Part shown: positions 37,601 to 46,929 of the stretch, one piece after another
How the letters are laid out: every line of letters starts with the position of its first letter
How positions within the stretch are numbered: position 1 is the stretch's first letter
Assembly: GCA_009667805.1 (NCBI GenBank)
Contig: CM019068.1
Coordinates: 4,385,218 to 4,449,217 of the forward strand
Direction: 5' to 3'
DNA length: 64,000 bases
Source: Leptobrachium leishanense
Lineage: Eukaryota; Chordata; Amphibia; Anura; Megophryidae
Translations under genes and position numbers: made by a program
Notes under the pieces: generated by a model
Told to the model about the DNA's origin: nothing
Databases searched by the model: none
Seen by the model: only the letters and a program-made list of their open reading frames with translations

Positions 37601-40600
37601 TCCACGTCATGGCAGTCCCGCTCATGGCCCAGGGCCTCGTACCACAGCTCCTCTGTGGACTCCTGGTCCTGCTCCAGGCCCTCCTGCAGCTCTCTGGCCA
37701 GCACGCCTTCACGTCGGCGTAGGTGCCAGCGCAGGAGCACCGCTCCTCAATGGGGAATATGGCGTCCTCAGATGCAGCTCCAGGCGGGCTGTGAGTCTCC
37801 ATCCGAGGGTCGCTGGGATGAGTGATGTCCTCAGTACAGGCTCCAGGCAAGCTGAGAGTCCCGCAAGCGTCGTCACTGGGGGTGGTGGATTCCCCGGGTG
37901 AAGCTCCAGACGAGCTGTGAGTCTCGACCCAGGGTTCCACGGGGTAGGGTTCGGGGTCATTGTACTCAGGTACTGCTCCGCGGAGCTCTGCCAACCGCAG
38001 CTGGTGCTGGCGTTCCTTCTCCAGCTCAACTCCCCGGTAGAACTTCCGAATCACCTCACATCGGTCCTCTGTCGTCGGGGCATCTCCAAGCAGGGCGATC
38101 CGGCGCCGCACCTCTCTGAGGTCAGCGCCTTCCTCCACCTCTGCGTGGACAGGGCTGGGGACGGGCGTCGTCGCCTCGTCCTGATCCATCCTGGTCAGCT
38201 CCTTGATCAGCGTCTTCCGTTTCTTGTTACCCGGCGTTCCTCCCCGGTTCTCCAACATCCCACGCAGGGTGTCCCGGTTGTAGGGGTTGTACACCGCCAT
38301 GGCGTAGGTCTCCTAGGGGTCTACAGAGAGCGATCCCACCGCTGCCACCAGTATGACGGAATGGGATGTGTGTTCCGCCTGCGGTGTGCTCAATCTGCGT
38401 GACCCCTTCGCTTACCGCTGGCCCGACTACCGAGGGACGCGCACTCGGCGTCTCGTGCGGCCTGGCGTGACCCTGGGGAAGGGTTAGCGGGCGGTGGAGG
38501 GGACCCCTGCCTAGAACCAGCCCGACCACTGAGCCATACGGCACTCAGCGTCCCGAGCAGCTGGTTCACTGACCTTGCGGGTGTGGGACGTCCGTGGAGA
38601 TCGGATCTGCCAGCCGCGGAGGAATCTTCGGTTCGATGTGGGAAACGTTTCGGATCTTGCGGGAAACGTTTCCGATCGCGGTGCGGGTAACTTTTCGGAT
38701 CTCGAGGAACGACTTTTCGGATCGGACCAGGCTGAATGAATCTTCGGATCCAGGTGGACTCTCGGATCGGATCGAGGCTGGGTGAATCTTCGGATCTGCC
38801 GGGATGGGCGAGGATTCGGATCGCACCGCAATCCCTCGCAATACCGAAGCGCGGTACGCGGCCGCGCCCTTCGGTTCGGATCTCTGAATTTCCCCGATCG
38901 AATCTTCTTAGCGCCGCTGCCCTGATGCTCGATGCAGGGTCAGCGCGCTCGATTCGGATCGGATGGGCACCGTATCCTGAGGCCGCGGGGGACACTCAGA
39001 ACCGAAATACGGCGGAGAATCAAGCCACACCAGACACAGCTGAATGTACTGCAGGAACTGCCTTTATTGTTTACATTACACACTTTTATTACTTCTCACA
39101 ATAATTAGAATACAATGGGACTCCTTGCCCGCCCTCCCGGGACCCATTGGCCACCATCCTTCAGGGAGTCGCCAATTCGGACCGGATGGTCCGAATCGGC
39201 CATTTTGCGATCCGAACCGGATGGTTCGGATCGGCCATTTTCCGAATCGAAATTCCAACTGCGCCACAAGAATCGGAAAATGGCGGCGAGCAAGGCAAAC
39301 AAAGGGAAAAATACATTACACCATAACCAACGGGGAACACTTTATTACACCACACAATAATCACATCTAACTAAAAATACTGGTAAAACGGGGTGCGTGC
39401 CACCACACCCAAGTGTCCATGTCACCACTGTCACTGCGCGCCGCCCCTGGCTGAGGGTGCTGGGCCATCCCGTGACAACGTGTTTCTCTGGGGAGGGATT
39501 TATGGCTGCACGGGAGACACTCCCGCAGTGCTGCGGCATGTCACATGACGTGATTCTCTGGGGAGGGATTTATGGCTGCACAGGAGACACTCCCGCAGCG
39601 CTGCGGCATGTCACATGACGCGATTCTCTGGGGAGGGATTTATGGCTGCACGGGAGACACTCCCGCAGTGCTGCGGCATGTCACATGACGTGATTCTCTG
39701 GGGAGGATTTATGGCTGCACGGGAGACACTCCCGCAGCCTGCGGCATGTCACATGACGTGTTCTCTGGGGAGGATTTATGGCTGCACGGGAGACACTCCC
39801 GCAGTGCTGCGGCATGTCACATGACGTGATTCTCTGGGGAGGGATTTATGGCTGCACGGGAGACACTCCCGCAGCGCTGCGGCATGTCACATGACGTGTT
39901 TCTCTGGGGAGGGATTTATGGCTGCACAGGAGACACTCCCGCAGTGCTGCGGCATGTCACATGACGTGTTTCTCTGGGGAGGGATTTATGGCTGCACGGG
40001 AGACACTCCCGCAGCGCTGCGGCATGTCACATGACGTGTTTCTCTGGGGAGGGATTTATGGCTGCACGGGAGACACTCCCGCAGTGCTGCGGCATGTCAC
40101 ATGACGTGATTCTCTGGGGAGGGATTTATGGCTGCACAGGAGACACTCCCGCAGCGCTGCGGCATGTCACATGACGCGTTTCTCTGGGGAGGGATTTATG
40201 GCTGCACGGGAGACACTCCCGCAGTGCTGCGGCATGTCACATGACGCGTTTCTCTGGGGAGGGATTTATGGCTGCACAGGAGACACTCCCGCAGTGCTGC
40301 GGCATGTCACATGATGCATTTCTCTGGGGAGGGATTTATGGCTGCACAGGAGACACTCCCGCAGTGCTGCGGCATGTCACATGACGTGATTCTCTGGGGA
40401 GGGATTTATGGCTGCACAGGAGACACTCCCGCAGTGCTCCGGCATGTCACATGACGCGTTTCTCTGGGGAGGGATTTATGGCTGCACAGGAGACACTCCC
40501 GCAGTGCTGCGGCATGTCACATGACGTGTTTCTTTGGGGAGGGATTTATGGCTGCACAGGAGACACTCCTGCAGTGCTGCGGCATGTCACATGACGTGAT

Positions 40601-43600
40601 TCTCAGGGGAGGGATTTATGGCTGCACAGGAGACACTCCCGCAGTGCTGCGGCATGTCACATGACGTGATTCTCTGGGGAGGGATTTATGGCTGCACAGG
40701 AGACACTCCCGCAGCGCTGCGGCATGTCACATGACGCGTTTCTCTGGGGAGGGATTTATGGCTGCACGGGAGACACTCCCGCAGCGCTGCGGCATGTCAC
40801 ATGACGCGTTTCTCTGGGGAGGGATTTATGGCTGCACAGGAGACACTCCTGCAGTGCTGCGGCATCCTGACCTTATGGCTCTGTACAGAATTAAATGTCT
40901 GCAATCTTCAAATAAATAGATTGTGGCAGGAGCGGCGCGCGCGCTTTTCCGTGTTTATTCAGGCGTTTCGGCGTTATTCTGGGGTCAGGACGAGGCTCTG
41001 CAGGAACGTACCTTATTGAGTAAGAGATAATCTGTCCGGTAGCCAGAAAGTAGCTTTATGTCAATGATTGCCATGTTGGAGGCATTCCGCAATCCATTAT
41101 AACTGTGGGAGACAAAAATCAAGCAGGCAGGGGTTACATTCGTTAGCGGATGATACGGGACACTTACCTGCAGACCTTCATGTTTTGGGGAGGTGGATGG
41201 GGGGGATTATCGCCCTAACGCAGACCTTCTGGTATCTGCAGGCAGCGTGCGGCGCTGCCGGTATATCCCGTATAGGAGCATTTACAGAAGAGCCCCATGC
41301 GTTTTAGGGTTATGAGGACATACTGTAGGATGGGTCAGTGTCACCTACCGGACGGTTCCATTCAGGATCATGGTGAAGGCAACGCCATTCATGCAGTTTG
41401 ACGACGAAGCCAAAGTCAAAGCAAAGGCAGAGTTCGCCTTGGGCACCGGCACGTTGTATCGGACCGTGCTCTGTGAATTGAGAACGCTCGTCAGCAAACC
41501 TAACGATTTACCCACACGAAGAAGATCCACAGAGCAAAGCACCCGTCCTGGCTGTGAATGAACCCGCCCGGGCCGTTACCCGTATCTGTAAAGGGGGGGG
41601 GCGGCTGCTGGAGTCCCGCGTGTTTCCCTGAAATTAACCAGTTATCTGCCATTAAAATAAGCAGCAATTCACGGTGAGGGGAAGAGGTGCCGAATCGCAG
41701 AAACTACCCCCCACAGTGAGATCTGAGTTCCCCAAACCCTGCTGAGTGTTTTTAGGACGTGTGGTGATGCGTTCATGCGCTGCAGCCGGCTGCATGTGCG
41801 GCCGCGTGGGGTCTGACACCGCCGTGTACCTGGATCAGGCAGCATCCCTTTCCGCTGACCGCAATGCCGTACTTCCCAGTGACGCTTGGCAGCGGCTGCC
41901 GGTGGAGCACAAGGCGGTTATCCTCAGTCACATCGATCTTGGCTATTTCCCCATTGGCTGAGCTGATGCGCACAGTATTCTGGGAATTGGGGATGTTTAT
42001 CAGTTTAGCAAATTCACCAAAAGCCTGCATGGCCACCACCGTGTCCTGAAAGATAGAAAGAAACCCAAACGTTCAGTGGATCCGTGGCTGTGGACTCTGC
42101 TGTGCACCAAGGCAGGAGACTGGTCCACGTGCAGCATTATCCGGGTCCACCTAGAGATGACATGCAGGACATCTACAGCAAAGGAACAGGCTTTAGTCCA
42201 TGAGGAGCGCATCCTGGCCGAGCCTGCGCGGTTAATGAGGACGCTGCTCCAGGTACTGGAGGTGTAAATCAGGGCCTGGCATGGAACGCTTTGGTCCTCT
42301 ATAGCTTCTGACAAACCACCATAGATGGGCGGCATAAGTGAAGTTATTATGTGGGGAGAGGAAAATGTTGGGTTAAATGCTGGCGGTGGGGTAACATTTG
42401 GGATATAGAGGTGGGGGAGGCTAATGGGGTGTGGAGCCCATGCAGGTTTTTTCCACCCATGGCATGGGGGGGGGGGGAGTTGATCATAATACAGTTTACA
42501 ATGATGGGACACTTCCCTCCTCAGAGCAAGATAAATACGCTGACAAATAACAACAGGTAGAAATCCAGGCTTTACCTGAGTGGAGCGGAACGCGCCGAAT
42601 GAATTCTGATGCCTGATGAGCCACCTTATGATCTGGACAATGTAGTTCTTGTCATTCTGGGTAATAGTTGGACTCTTGAGTATGATGAGGGCGACATAAC
42701 TCGCAATCCCCACCTCAGCCGAGGAAGAGGGGCTGGAGAACACACCACCAGTCTCTCGTTTGGGCATGTCTTTCCGTTCCCAATGAGTTGTACCACCTGA
42801 GGAGAACATGGGATTATTTACTTACGTCGATGAGAAAAAACAGAGATAAAGACCTATAGGATGGAAAGAAATCATCTACCGTGTCACAAGACACAAAAAT
42901 ATTCCTACTGACATGCTCACATACTGCACAGCGTCCATAGGCCTAAGGCATAAACCATTATCCCAATGAGTGGCCATCAAGACAAGTATGCCGAACTAAT
43001 CTGCAGCAAGAAGGAAACCAGAGTGTCCACCTTATCCTCAGGTAGAGGTGATGTGTCCACCTTATCCTCACGTAGAGGTGATGTGTCTACCTTATCCTCA
43101 CGTAGAGGTGATGTGTCCACCTTATCCTCACGTAGAGGTGATGTGTCCACCTTATCCTCACGTAGAGGTTATGTGTCCACCTTATCCTCACGTAGAGGTG
43201 ATGTGTCCACCTTATCCTCACGTAGAGGTGATGTGTCCACCTTATCCTCACGTAGAGGTGATGTGTCCACCTTATCCTCACGTAGAGGTGATGTGTCCAC
43301 CTTATCCTCAGGTAGAGGTGATGTGTCCACCTTATCCTCACGTAGAGGTGATGTGTCCACCTTATCCTCACGTAGAGGTGATGTGTCCACCTTATCCTCA
43401 CGTAGAGGTGATGTGTCCACCTTATCCTCACGTAGAGGTGATGTGTCTACCTTATCCTCACGTAGAGGTGATGTGTCCACCTTATCCTCACGTAGAGGTG
43501 ATGTGTCCACCTTATCCTCACGTAGAGGTTATGTGTCCACCTTATCCTCACGTAGAGGTGATGTGTCCACCTTATCCTCACGTAGAGGTGATGTGTCCAC

Positions 43601-46600
43601 CTTATCCTCACGTAGAGGTGATGTGTCCACCTTATCCTCACGTAGAGGTGATGTGTCCACCTTATCCTCACGTAGAGGTGATGTGTCCACCTTATCCTCA
43701 CGTAGAGGTGATGTGTCCACCTTATCCTCACGTAGAGGTGATGTGTCCACCTTATCCTCACGTAGAGGTGATGTGTCCACCTTATCCTCACGTAGAGGTG
43801 ATGTGTCCACCTTATCCTCACGTAGAGGTGATGTGTCCACCTTATCCTCACGTAGAGGTGATGTGTCCACCTTATCCTCACGTAGAGGTGATGTGTCCGC
43901 ATATCCAGAACAAGGAATAAAATAGAAAGAGGACGAGTGAAAGCTAGAAGGAAGATCGGGAAACTGTCAGATTAGCTCTACATGACCTCTCCGCCAGACA
44001 CCGTCCTTGGTGGAAGCTCCTGGGCATGACTGGCAGAGGAACACATCAGAGAGAAATTACAGTGGGATTCTCAGCTTTCCATGAACATATCTGGTGATGT
44101 GGCCACTGGTTTTACCGGTTCTTATATGTTTGTGAAGCTGAGAATTAGAATTACAATGAGAAGAACAGCAAACCCAAGAAATAAGAGCAGCGATGCCTAT
44201 TCCGGTGACTCTGTCGTAAGAGTTGGACGGAGATATGTATGTGGGAGTGAGTCAGAATGGGGGGCCATCAGGCGTTGGATGTGGTAGTTTTGTGTTTTAT
44301 TCCATTTTTACCCTCAGATATGGCTTTGCTCTTCAGTTCGTTGAGTACCCTGGCCCTTCCCTCCTCTTCTCCAGCCAGAGCGAAGACAAAGCCGATGAGG
44401 GCTTTGTTATAAAGGGTCTTCACAGCCCCTGAGCTATACGCAGCTTTTAGGCAAGACATGGCTCCATTCAACAGAGTCTCCTGCGAGGAAAGGGTTAAAG
44501 GGTAATGGATCGTATACAGACACATTCTCATACATAAACACAAGGCCTCCTGACGTGTTCTGGGAGGTAAAGCTCATCCATGATCACTGGCGGTGCAGTA
44601 CATTAGGGTGGGCACCCATGGAACATTAAACTTATGTTTAGAAGATTTTGCACAAAATACACATTTTCCATTAGACATAAGATACATCTGTTTTCATGTT
44701 ATTCATCATGAAGCAGATAAGGGAAATCTAAAACCTCAATGTAGGAGGTGAAGGAGGGAGGACCTCTTCATCGAACATTAGGGTGTGTCTGGGCTTATCC
44801 TGCACACGACAATGACCAGGATATAATATTGCAGAACAGAACATGCATGTGGCTCCTTGAATTAAGAACCAGGAACCTGGACCTCAGGAGACCTTCACCA
44901 TCCTACATTCCCATGAGGTCCCGATCGCCACCAGCCTACATTCCCGTGAGGTCCCGATCGCCACCAGCCTACATTTCCGTGAGGTCCCGATTGCCACCAG
45001 CCTACATTCCCGTGAGGTCCCGATCGCCACCAGCCTACATTCCCGTGAGGTCCCGATCGCCACCAGCCTACATTCCCGTGATGTCCCGATCACCACCAGC
45101 CTACATTCCCGTGATGTCCCGATCCCACCAGCCTACATTCCCGTGATGTCCCGATCACCACCAGCCTACATTCCCGTGAGGTCCCGATCACCACCAGCCT
45201 ACATTCCCATGACGTCCCGATCACCACCAGCCTACATTCCCGTGATGTCCGATCACCACCAGCCTACATTCCCGTGATGTCCCGATCACCACCAGCCTAC
45301 ATTCCCGTGAGGTCCCGATCACCACCAGCCTACATTCCCATGACGTCCCGATCACCACCAGCCTACATTCCCGTGATGTCCCGATCACCACCAGCCTACA
45401 TTCCCGTGATGTCCCGATCACCACCAGCCTACATTCCCGTGATGTCCCGATCACCACCAGCCTACATTTCCGTGAGGTCCCGATCGTCACCAGCCTACAT
45501 TTCCGTGATGTCCCGATCACCACCAGCCTACATTCCCGTGATGTCCCGATCACCACCAGCCTACATTCCCGTGAGGTCCCGATCACCACCAGCCTACATT
45601 CCCGTGAGGTCCCGATCGCCACCAGCCTACATTCCCGTGAGGTCCCGATCGCCACCAGCCTACATTCCCGTGAGGTCCCGATCGCCACCAGCCTACATTC
45701 CCGTGAGGTCCCGATCGCCACTCACCCCGGTGCTGTAGTGAGATTGCAGCAAGGCACTGGCTAACATCGCAGTGTAGGCATAGACATCTTCCTCTTCACC
45801 CTGCGGAAAAGCACATTATCGTAAGACGTGTCTCTGGCTCCCCGTGCGTGGCTTTCCTCATCCCGGAGCTCTATCATTTAACACATAGGAGATCCCCACA
45901 TTACCGGCACAACGCACCGGGGCTGGCATTGGGTTAAAGAAGGGGAATGCTGGAATGAAACAGAACGCGAGGCCGAGGCTGCTGCTCACCTGTGACCAAA
46001 ACAGATACCCTTTGGGTGGAAAGCAGCCGGTGTCCAGCTGTTGGGATCCCGACAAGAAGATCAACGCCTGTTCTTGGATGCTTGGATCGATATAAATGAA
46101 GGACTTGACGTTTTCAAACACCAGGAAGGTCTTGGCGGTCAGCCTGAAGCAATGAACCAGAGAAGAAGCTTGAAAGTCAATTGCACGAGGTCATGGCATA
46201 GAACGGATCCCCTATACCGCTCCCCCCACATACAAAGTAAAAGCGACTGCTCCACATGGTGGTGATACCCCCAATACAAAGCTCACTGACTGCACTCCAG
46301 CAGCCTCTTGGAGTAGCTGGCGTAGGGTCAGATTCCTGACCAAGGTGGAGCCAGACAGTTACAAGTATTTATAAAGCGCCAACAAGTTCCATAGCGCTTT
46401 ACAAAGGGCGAGACAGAATAACAAATATACAAAGACATTACACACAGAACAGAATGAGACGGGACTCTGCACAAGAGCTTACAATCCATCTAATCTTCTT
46501 GAGCTACTTCTCTTCTTCCATGTCATTGTTGTGCTTTATCAGCGTTGTTGTTGTGTGTGTGTGTGAGTGCATGTATTGTATCTCCTGTCTCTCTGTGCTG

Positions 46601-46868
46601 TTATTGTTACAATGACCTCTGTCTGATACTATGAAGGTCACTGATTCTACAGAAAATGATAAATAACATCCCCTTTGCTGGAAATGCCGAAACATCGTGA
46701 AGTAACACAAGGTAAAAAGGCATCTCTGCCGAGCGGACGGTCCCGGCTTCACTCAGGATACTCACCAAGAATTACAGGAACTGCCATAATCACCAAAACT
46801 GCCCCCCGATCTTTCAAACGGCATGTAACACCCCGAGATGTGCCGGAACCGGAGCTGCCGATAATACC
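28562..46868 (-). CDS. Alpha-2-macroglobulin family gene, 3' half (11 exons)
   Basis: Eleven exons (46766-46868, 45990-46143, 45726-45800, 44312-44480, 42576-42796, 41830-42045, 41349-41470, 41012-41102, 31610-31678, 30782-30884, 28562-28605) join in phase with GT-AG junctions. The 1367 coding bases give about 454 residues and a stop. Family proteins are secreted inhibitors that trap proteases through a bait region and a reactive thioester, then bind a clearance receptor. The exons encode the later thioester-domain helices, the CUB region and the receptor-binding domain, and follow human A2M closely in order. Bait and CGEQ thioester exons were not found and should lie upstream of this window. 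No exon carries a stop or frameshift, so the gene looks intact here. A2M-like, PZP-like or ovostatin-like identity cannot be separated, so no symbol is given. Confidence 0.93.
28670..29115 (-). repeat. 17-bp minisatellite in the last A2M intron
   Basis: About 25 units of ACAGAGCCGACGCACAA (plus-strand sense) with variants TAA for CAA. A 17-bp unit without stops keeps all three minus-strand frames open for up to 216 residues, including one that runs into the terminal A2M exon. These frames are not genes. Confidence 0.92.
29575..30770 (+). repeat. 22-28-bp minisatellite next to A2M exon j
   Basis: About 50 copies contain CCATTACCCC and ACCGGTACGTC, with a longer variant CCCTCACCCCACCAGTACGT dominating the left half. 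The array ends about 12 bases from the exon j donor. Open frames of 445 and 455 residues across it are artefacts of low stop content. Confidence 0.92.
30782..30884 (-). CDS. A2M exon j: receptor-binding domain
   Basis: The 103-bp exon starts at phase 0 and ends one base into an Ala codon. It encodes GKKTVTFSFELQMDTTVLNV and ends SAQVFDYYEL, matching SNQTLSLFFTVLQDVPV and VKVYDYYE of the family. Acceptor CTATAG, donor GTAAGG. A minisatellite begins within about 12 bases of the donor. Confidence 0.93.
31017..31600 (+). repeat. Polypurine (G/A) tract in the intron after exon i
   Basis: Nearly pure GGGGA/GGAGG sequence runs for about 580 bases on the plus strand, so the A2M transcript would carry a C/U-only tract just after the exon i donor. 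Such mirror-like purine runs can form triplex or quadruplex structures. Gly/Arg/Glu-rich open frames here are spurious. Confidence 0.9.
31610..31678 (-). CDS. A2M exon i: receptor-binding domain
   Basis: The 69-bp, phase 0-0 exon encodes QVEEKIISKWQQKDGHLVLY and then FES. It aligns with the family stretch ending NHVLIYLDK. The acceptor is a NAGNAG type (GCAGCAG), so the first Gln may be included or skipped; if skipped, the exon starts at 31675. The donor GTGAGT is followed within about 15 bases by a long pyrimidine tract in transcript sense. The intron upstream is about 9.3 kb. Confidence 0.88.
31779..33935 (+). repeat. 36-bp minisatellite (about 60 units) in A2M intron h-i
   Basis: Units read CACAGCCTCGCAGACACCGA followed by GCGAGCGCCCTTTATA, with a G/A alternation in CTCGCAG versus CTCACAG and occasional one-base losses. 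The 36-bp period yields long spurious frames with 12-residue repeats on both strands. It lies about 100 bp upstream, in transcript sense, of the exon i acceptor. Confidence 0.95.
34060..34530 (+). repeat. 70-bp minisatellite, left part
   Basis: Six or so units contain CATGTCACATGACGTGTTTC, TCTGGGGAGGGATTTATGGC and GGGAGACACTCCCGCAG. The array is split by the LTR element at 34531-39477 and resumes at 39478. Confidence 0.93.
34531..35660 (-). repeat. 3' LTR of the pol-less LTR element
   Basis: The 1130-bp LTR begins TGTCACGGGATGG on the minus strand and ends at CCGTCATA. It is nearly identical to 38352-39477. It is rich in TTCGGATC/GATCCGAA motifs. Open frames inside it (for example 34478-35179 minus) are not supported as genes. 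Confidence 0.93.
35661..35676 (-). other. Polypurine tract (plus-strand primer) of the LTR element
   Basis: GGGGGAGGGGGAGGAG on the minus strand directly abuts the 3' LTR start, as expected for the second-strand primer of an LTR retrotransposon. Confidence 0.8.
35990..37010 (-). repeat. Internal 150-190-bp tandem repeats of the LTR element
   Basis: About five or six units recur, each with GGGCAGAGGCCAGC, GCTCTGCCCCGTAGCCAGCT and GGATGGTTGCTTCACCCCCG. They lie downstream of the Gag-like frame in the element's own sense. Frames across them in both directions are repetitive and probably non-coding, or a repetitive tail. Confidence 0.85.
36949..38300 (-). pseudogene. Gag-like protein of the LTR element (SAP-like N-terminus)
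   Basis: An ATG at 38300, about 50 bases past the 5' LTR, opens a frame of 283 residues to 37449. A second frame (37740-36949) overlaps it and continues the Glu/Trp-rich sense, so a frameshift lies within 37740-37449. The N-terminus (YNRDTLRGMLENRG, then KKRKTLIKELTRMD) resembles a SAP-type helix-turn-helix and the N-terminus at 52470 in the other LTR element. A helical segment with RRIALLGDAPTTEDRCEVIR follows. I infer a structural Gag-like role; no zinc knuckle is visible. Confidence 0.6.
38334..38351 (-). other. Primer-binding-site-like sequence of the LTR element
   Basis: The minus strand reads CTGGTGGCAGCGGTGGGA directly after the 5' LTR. The matching position at 52420 in the other LTR element reads TGGTGGCAAGCGGTG, so both probably use the same or a related primer. 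Confidence 0.7.
38352..39477 (-). repeat. 5' LTR of the pol-less LTR element
   Basis: The 1126-bp LTR is nearly identical to the 3' LTR. A few one-base differences occur in homopolymers, and small deletions lie around 38740-38765. On the minus strand it starts TGTCACGGGATGG and ends CATTCCGTCATA next to the primer site. Confidence 0.93.
39478..40866 (+). repeat. 70-bp minisatellite, right part
   Basis: About 20 units continue the array at 34060-34530 after the LTR insertion, ending near the A2M exon h side. Units alternate GACGTG/GACGCG and TTTCTC/ATTCTC. Confidence 0.95.
41012..41102 (-). CDS. A2M exon h: receptor-binding domain
   Basis: The 91-bp exon encodes YNGLRNASNMAIIDIKLLSG and then YRTDYLLLNK, matching the family stretch SASNMAIVDVKMVSGF. 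This is the region of the receptor-binding helix. The two lysines important for LRP1 binding in human A2M appear to be replaced by Tyr and Asn in a gap-free alignment, although a Lys sits one position later. Acceptor CCCACAG, donor GTACGT. Confidence 0.93.
41349..41470 (-). CDS. A2M exon g: start of receptor-binding domain
   Basis: The 122-bp exon starts at phase 0 and encodes TVRYNVPVPKANSAFALTL, then NCMNGVAFTMILNGTV, leaving two bases of an Arg codon. It corresponds to SLKYNIL and the first strands of the receptor-binding domain. The Cys in SNCM should pair with the Cys at the extreme C-terminus. Acceptor TTCACAG, donor GTAGGT. Confidence 0.9.
41471..41829 (-). other. A2M intron f-g
   Basis: Short intron of 359 bp with a G run at about 41593. 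No element or further exon is seen. Confidence 0.7.
41830..42045 (-). CDS. A2M exon f: thioester-domain end and CUB region
   Basis: The 216-bp, phase 0-0 exon encodes DTVVAMQAFGEFAKL, then TVRISSANG, DNRLVLHRQPLP and GKYGIAVSGKGCCLIQ. It matches DTVVALHALSKYG through GEYSMKVTGEGCVYLQ of human A2M. Acceptor TTTCAG, donor GTACAC. Confidence 0.95.
42046..42575 (-). other. A2M intron e-f
   Basis: Intron of 530 bp with a G run near 42465 and no recognisable element or additional exon. The long minus frame that bridges it (42000-42809) reads through intron sequence and is only genuine in its two exon parts. Confidence 0.7.
42576..42796 (-). CDS. A2M exon e: end of thioester domain
   Basis: The 221-bp exon completes Gly and encodes THWERKDMPKRE, SSSAEVGIASYVALIILKS and IIRWLIRHQNSFGAFRSTQ. 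These match HWERP, SAEVEMTSYVLLAYL and IVKWITKQQNAQGGFSSTQ of the family, the last helices around the thioester barrel. Acceptor CCTCAG, donor GTAAAG. Confidence 0.95.
43020..43905 (+). repeat. 30-bp minisatellite in A2M intron d-e
   Basis: About 29 highly uniform units of GTGTCCACCTTATCCTCACG followed by TAGAGGTGAT. The 30-bp stop-free period yields open frames of 319 and 290 residues on the plus strand and 113-151 on the minus strand, all artefacts. The units are almost identical, so the array is young or recently homogenised. Confidence 0.95.
44312..44480 (-). CDS. A2M exon d: thioester-domain helices
   Basis: The 169-bp exon begins at phase 0 and ends one base into a Gly codon. It encodes MSCLKAAY and YNKALIGFVFALAGEEEGR, matching CLESAW and YTKALLAYAFALAGNQDKR of human A2M. 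The conserved Cys is the likely disulfide partner of the exon b Cys. Acceptor CTCGCAG, donor GTAAAA. Confidence 0.93.
44481..44912 (-). other. A2M intron c-d, unique part
   Basis: Intron sequence downstream of the 33-bp array in transcript sense. No exon or element is recognised. Confidence 0.6.
44913..45725 (+). repeat. 33-bp minisatellite abutting the A2M exon c donor
   Basis: About 24 units with GCCTACATTCCCGTGAGGTC and CCGATCGCCACCA, with GAG/GAT and CGCC/CACC variants. The last unit merges with the donor of exon c: the minus strand reads GTGAGTGGCGATCGGGACCT. Eleven-residue repeat frames on both strands are artefacts. Confidence 0.95.
45726..45800 (-). CDS. A2M exon c: thioester-domain helix
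   Basis: The 75-bp, phase 0-0 exon encodes 25 residues beginning GEEEDVYAYTAMLASALLQ, matching GVEDEVTLSAYITIALLE of the family. The acceptor is CCGCAG and the donor GTGAGT. The donor merges directly into the 33-bp minisatellite of the following intron. Confidence 0.9.
45990..46143 (-). CDS. A2M exon b: thioester-domain helices
   Basis: The 154-bp exon completes Trp and encodes 51 residues including FENVKSFIYIDPSIQEQAL and LDTGCFPPKG, in register with human A2M (IFIDEAHITQALIWL and DNGCFRSSG). The Cys in TGCF is conserved and in the family pairs with the Cys of exon d. The acceptor is CTTCAG and the donor GTGAGC. Confidence 0.92.
46365..46500 (-). mobile_element. L2-type LINE 3' end fragment
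   Basis: On the minus strand it ends with AGCGCTATGGAACTTGTTGG then CGCTTTATAAAT, the L2 tail also seen at 7895 and 16825. It lies in A2M intron a-b and is a short dead copy. Confidence 0.65.
46766..46868 (-). CDS. A2M exon a: thioester-domain segment
   Basis: The acceptor is TTGCAG and the donor GTGAGT. The exon enters with two bases of a split Gly codon and leaves with TG of a split Trp. It encodes GYYRQLRFRHISGCY and then FGDYGSSCNSW, matching the human A2M stretch that begins GYQRQLNYKHYDGSY and ends before NTW. Two Cys residues here (in SGCY and SSCN) have no counterpart in the human segment as I recall it. It is the most 5' exon I can find. Confidence 0.9.
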
Positions 46869-46929
46869 CTGCAACCAGACGGAGGAAAGAATTCATTGTG
46901 TGCAGGCAAATACCCACAGCAAGACACCC

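Larger units (their letters stand above)
34531..39477 (-). mobile_element. Gypsy-like LTR element without pol, 5-bp TSD
   Basis: Two LTRs (38352-39477 as 5' LTR and 34531-35660 as 3' LTR, minus orientation) flank a 2.7-kb interior. Target duplication ACGTG lies at 34526-34530 and 39478-39482. A primer-binding-site-like sequence follows the 5' LTR and a purine tract precedes the 3' LTR. The interior encodes a Gag-like frame and holds tandem repeats but shows no protease, reverse transcriptase or integrase motifs, so it would depend on an autonomous relative. The LTRs differ by few changes, mostly small indels, which suggests a recent insertion. It lies in A2M intron h-i, in the same direction as the gene. 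Confidence 0.9.

Noticed and set aside
42000..42809. A single 269-residue minus-strand exon spanning A2M exons e and f
   Set aside because: The frame reads through the intron, but family alignment plus GTAAAG donor and TTTCAG acceptor with matching phase shows two separate exons.
42966..45738. Open frames of 113-319 residues in 42966-43925 and 44748-45738
   Set aside because: Unit lengths of 30 and 33 bp are divisible by three and stop-free, so open frames are expected by structure alone. They lie inside A2M introns.
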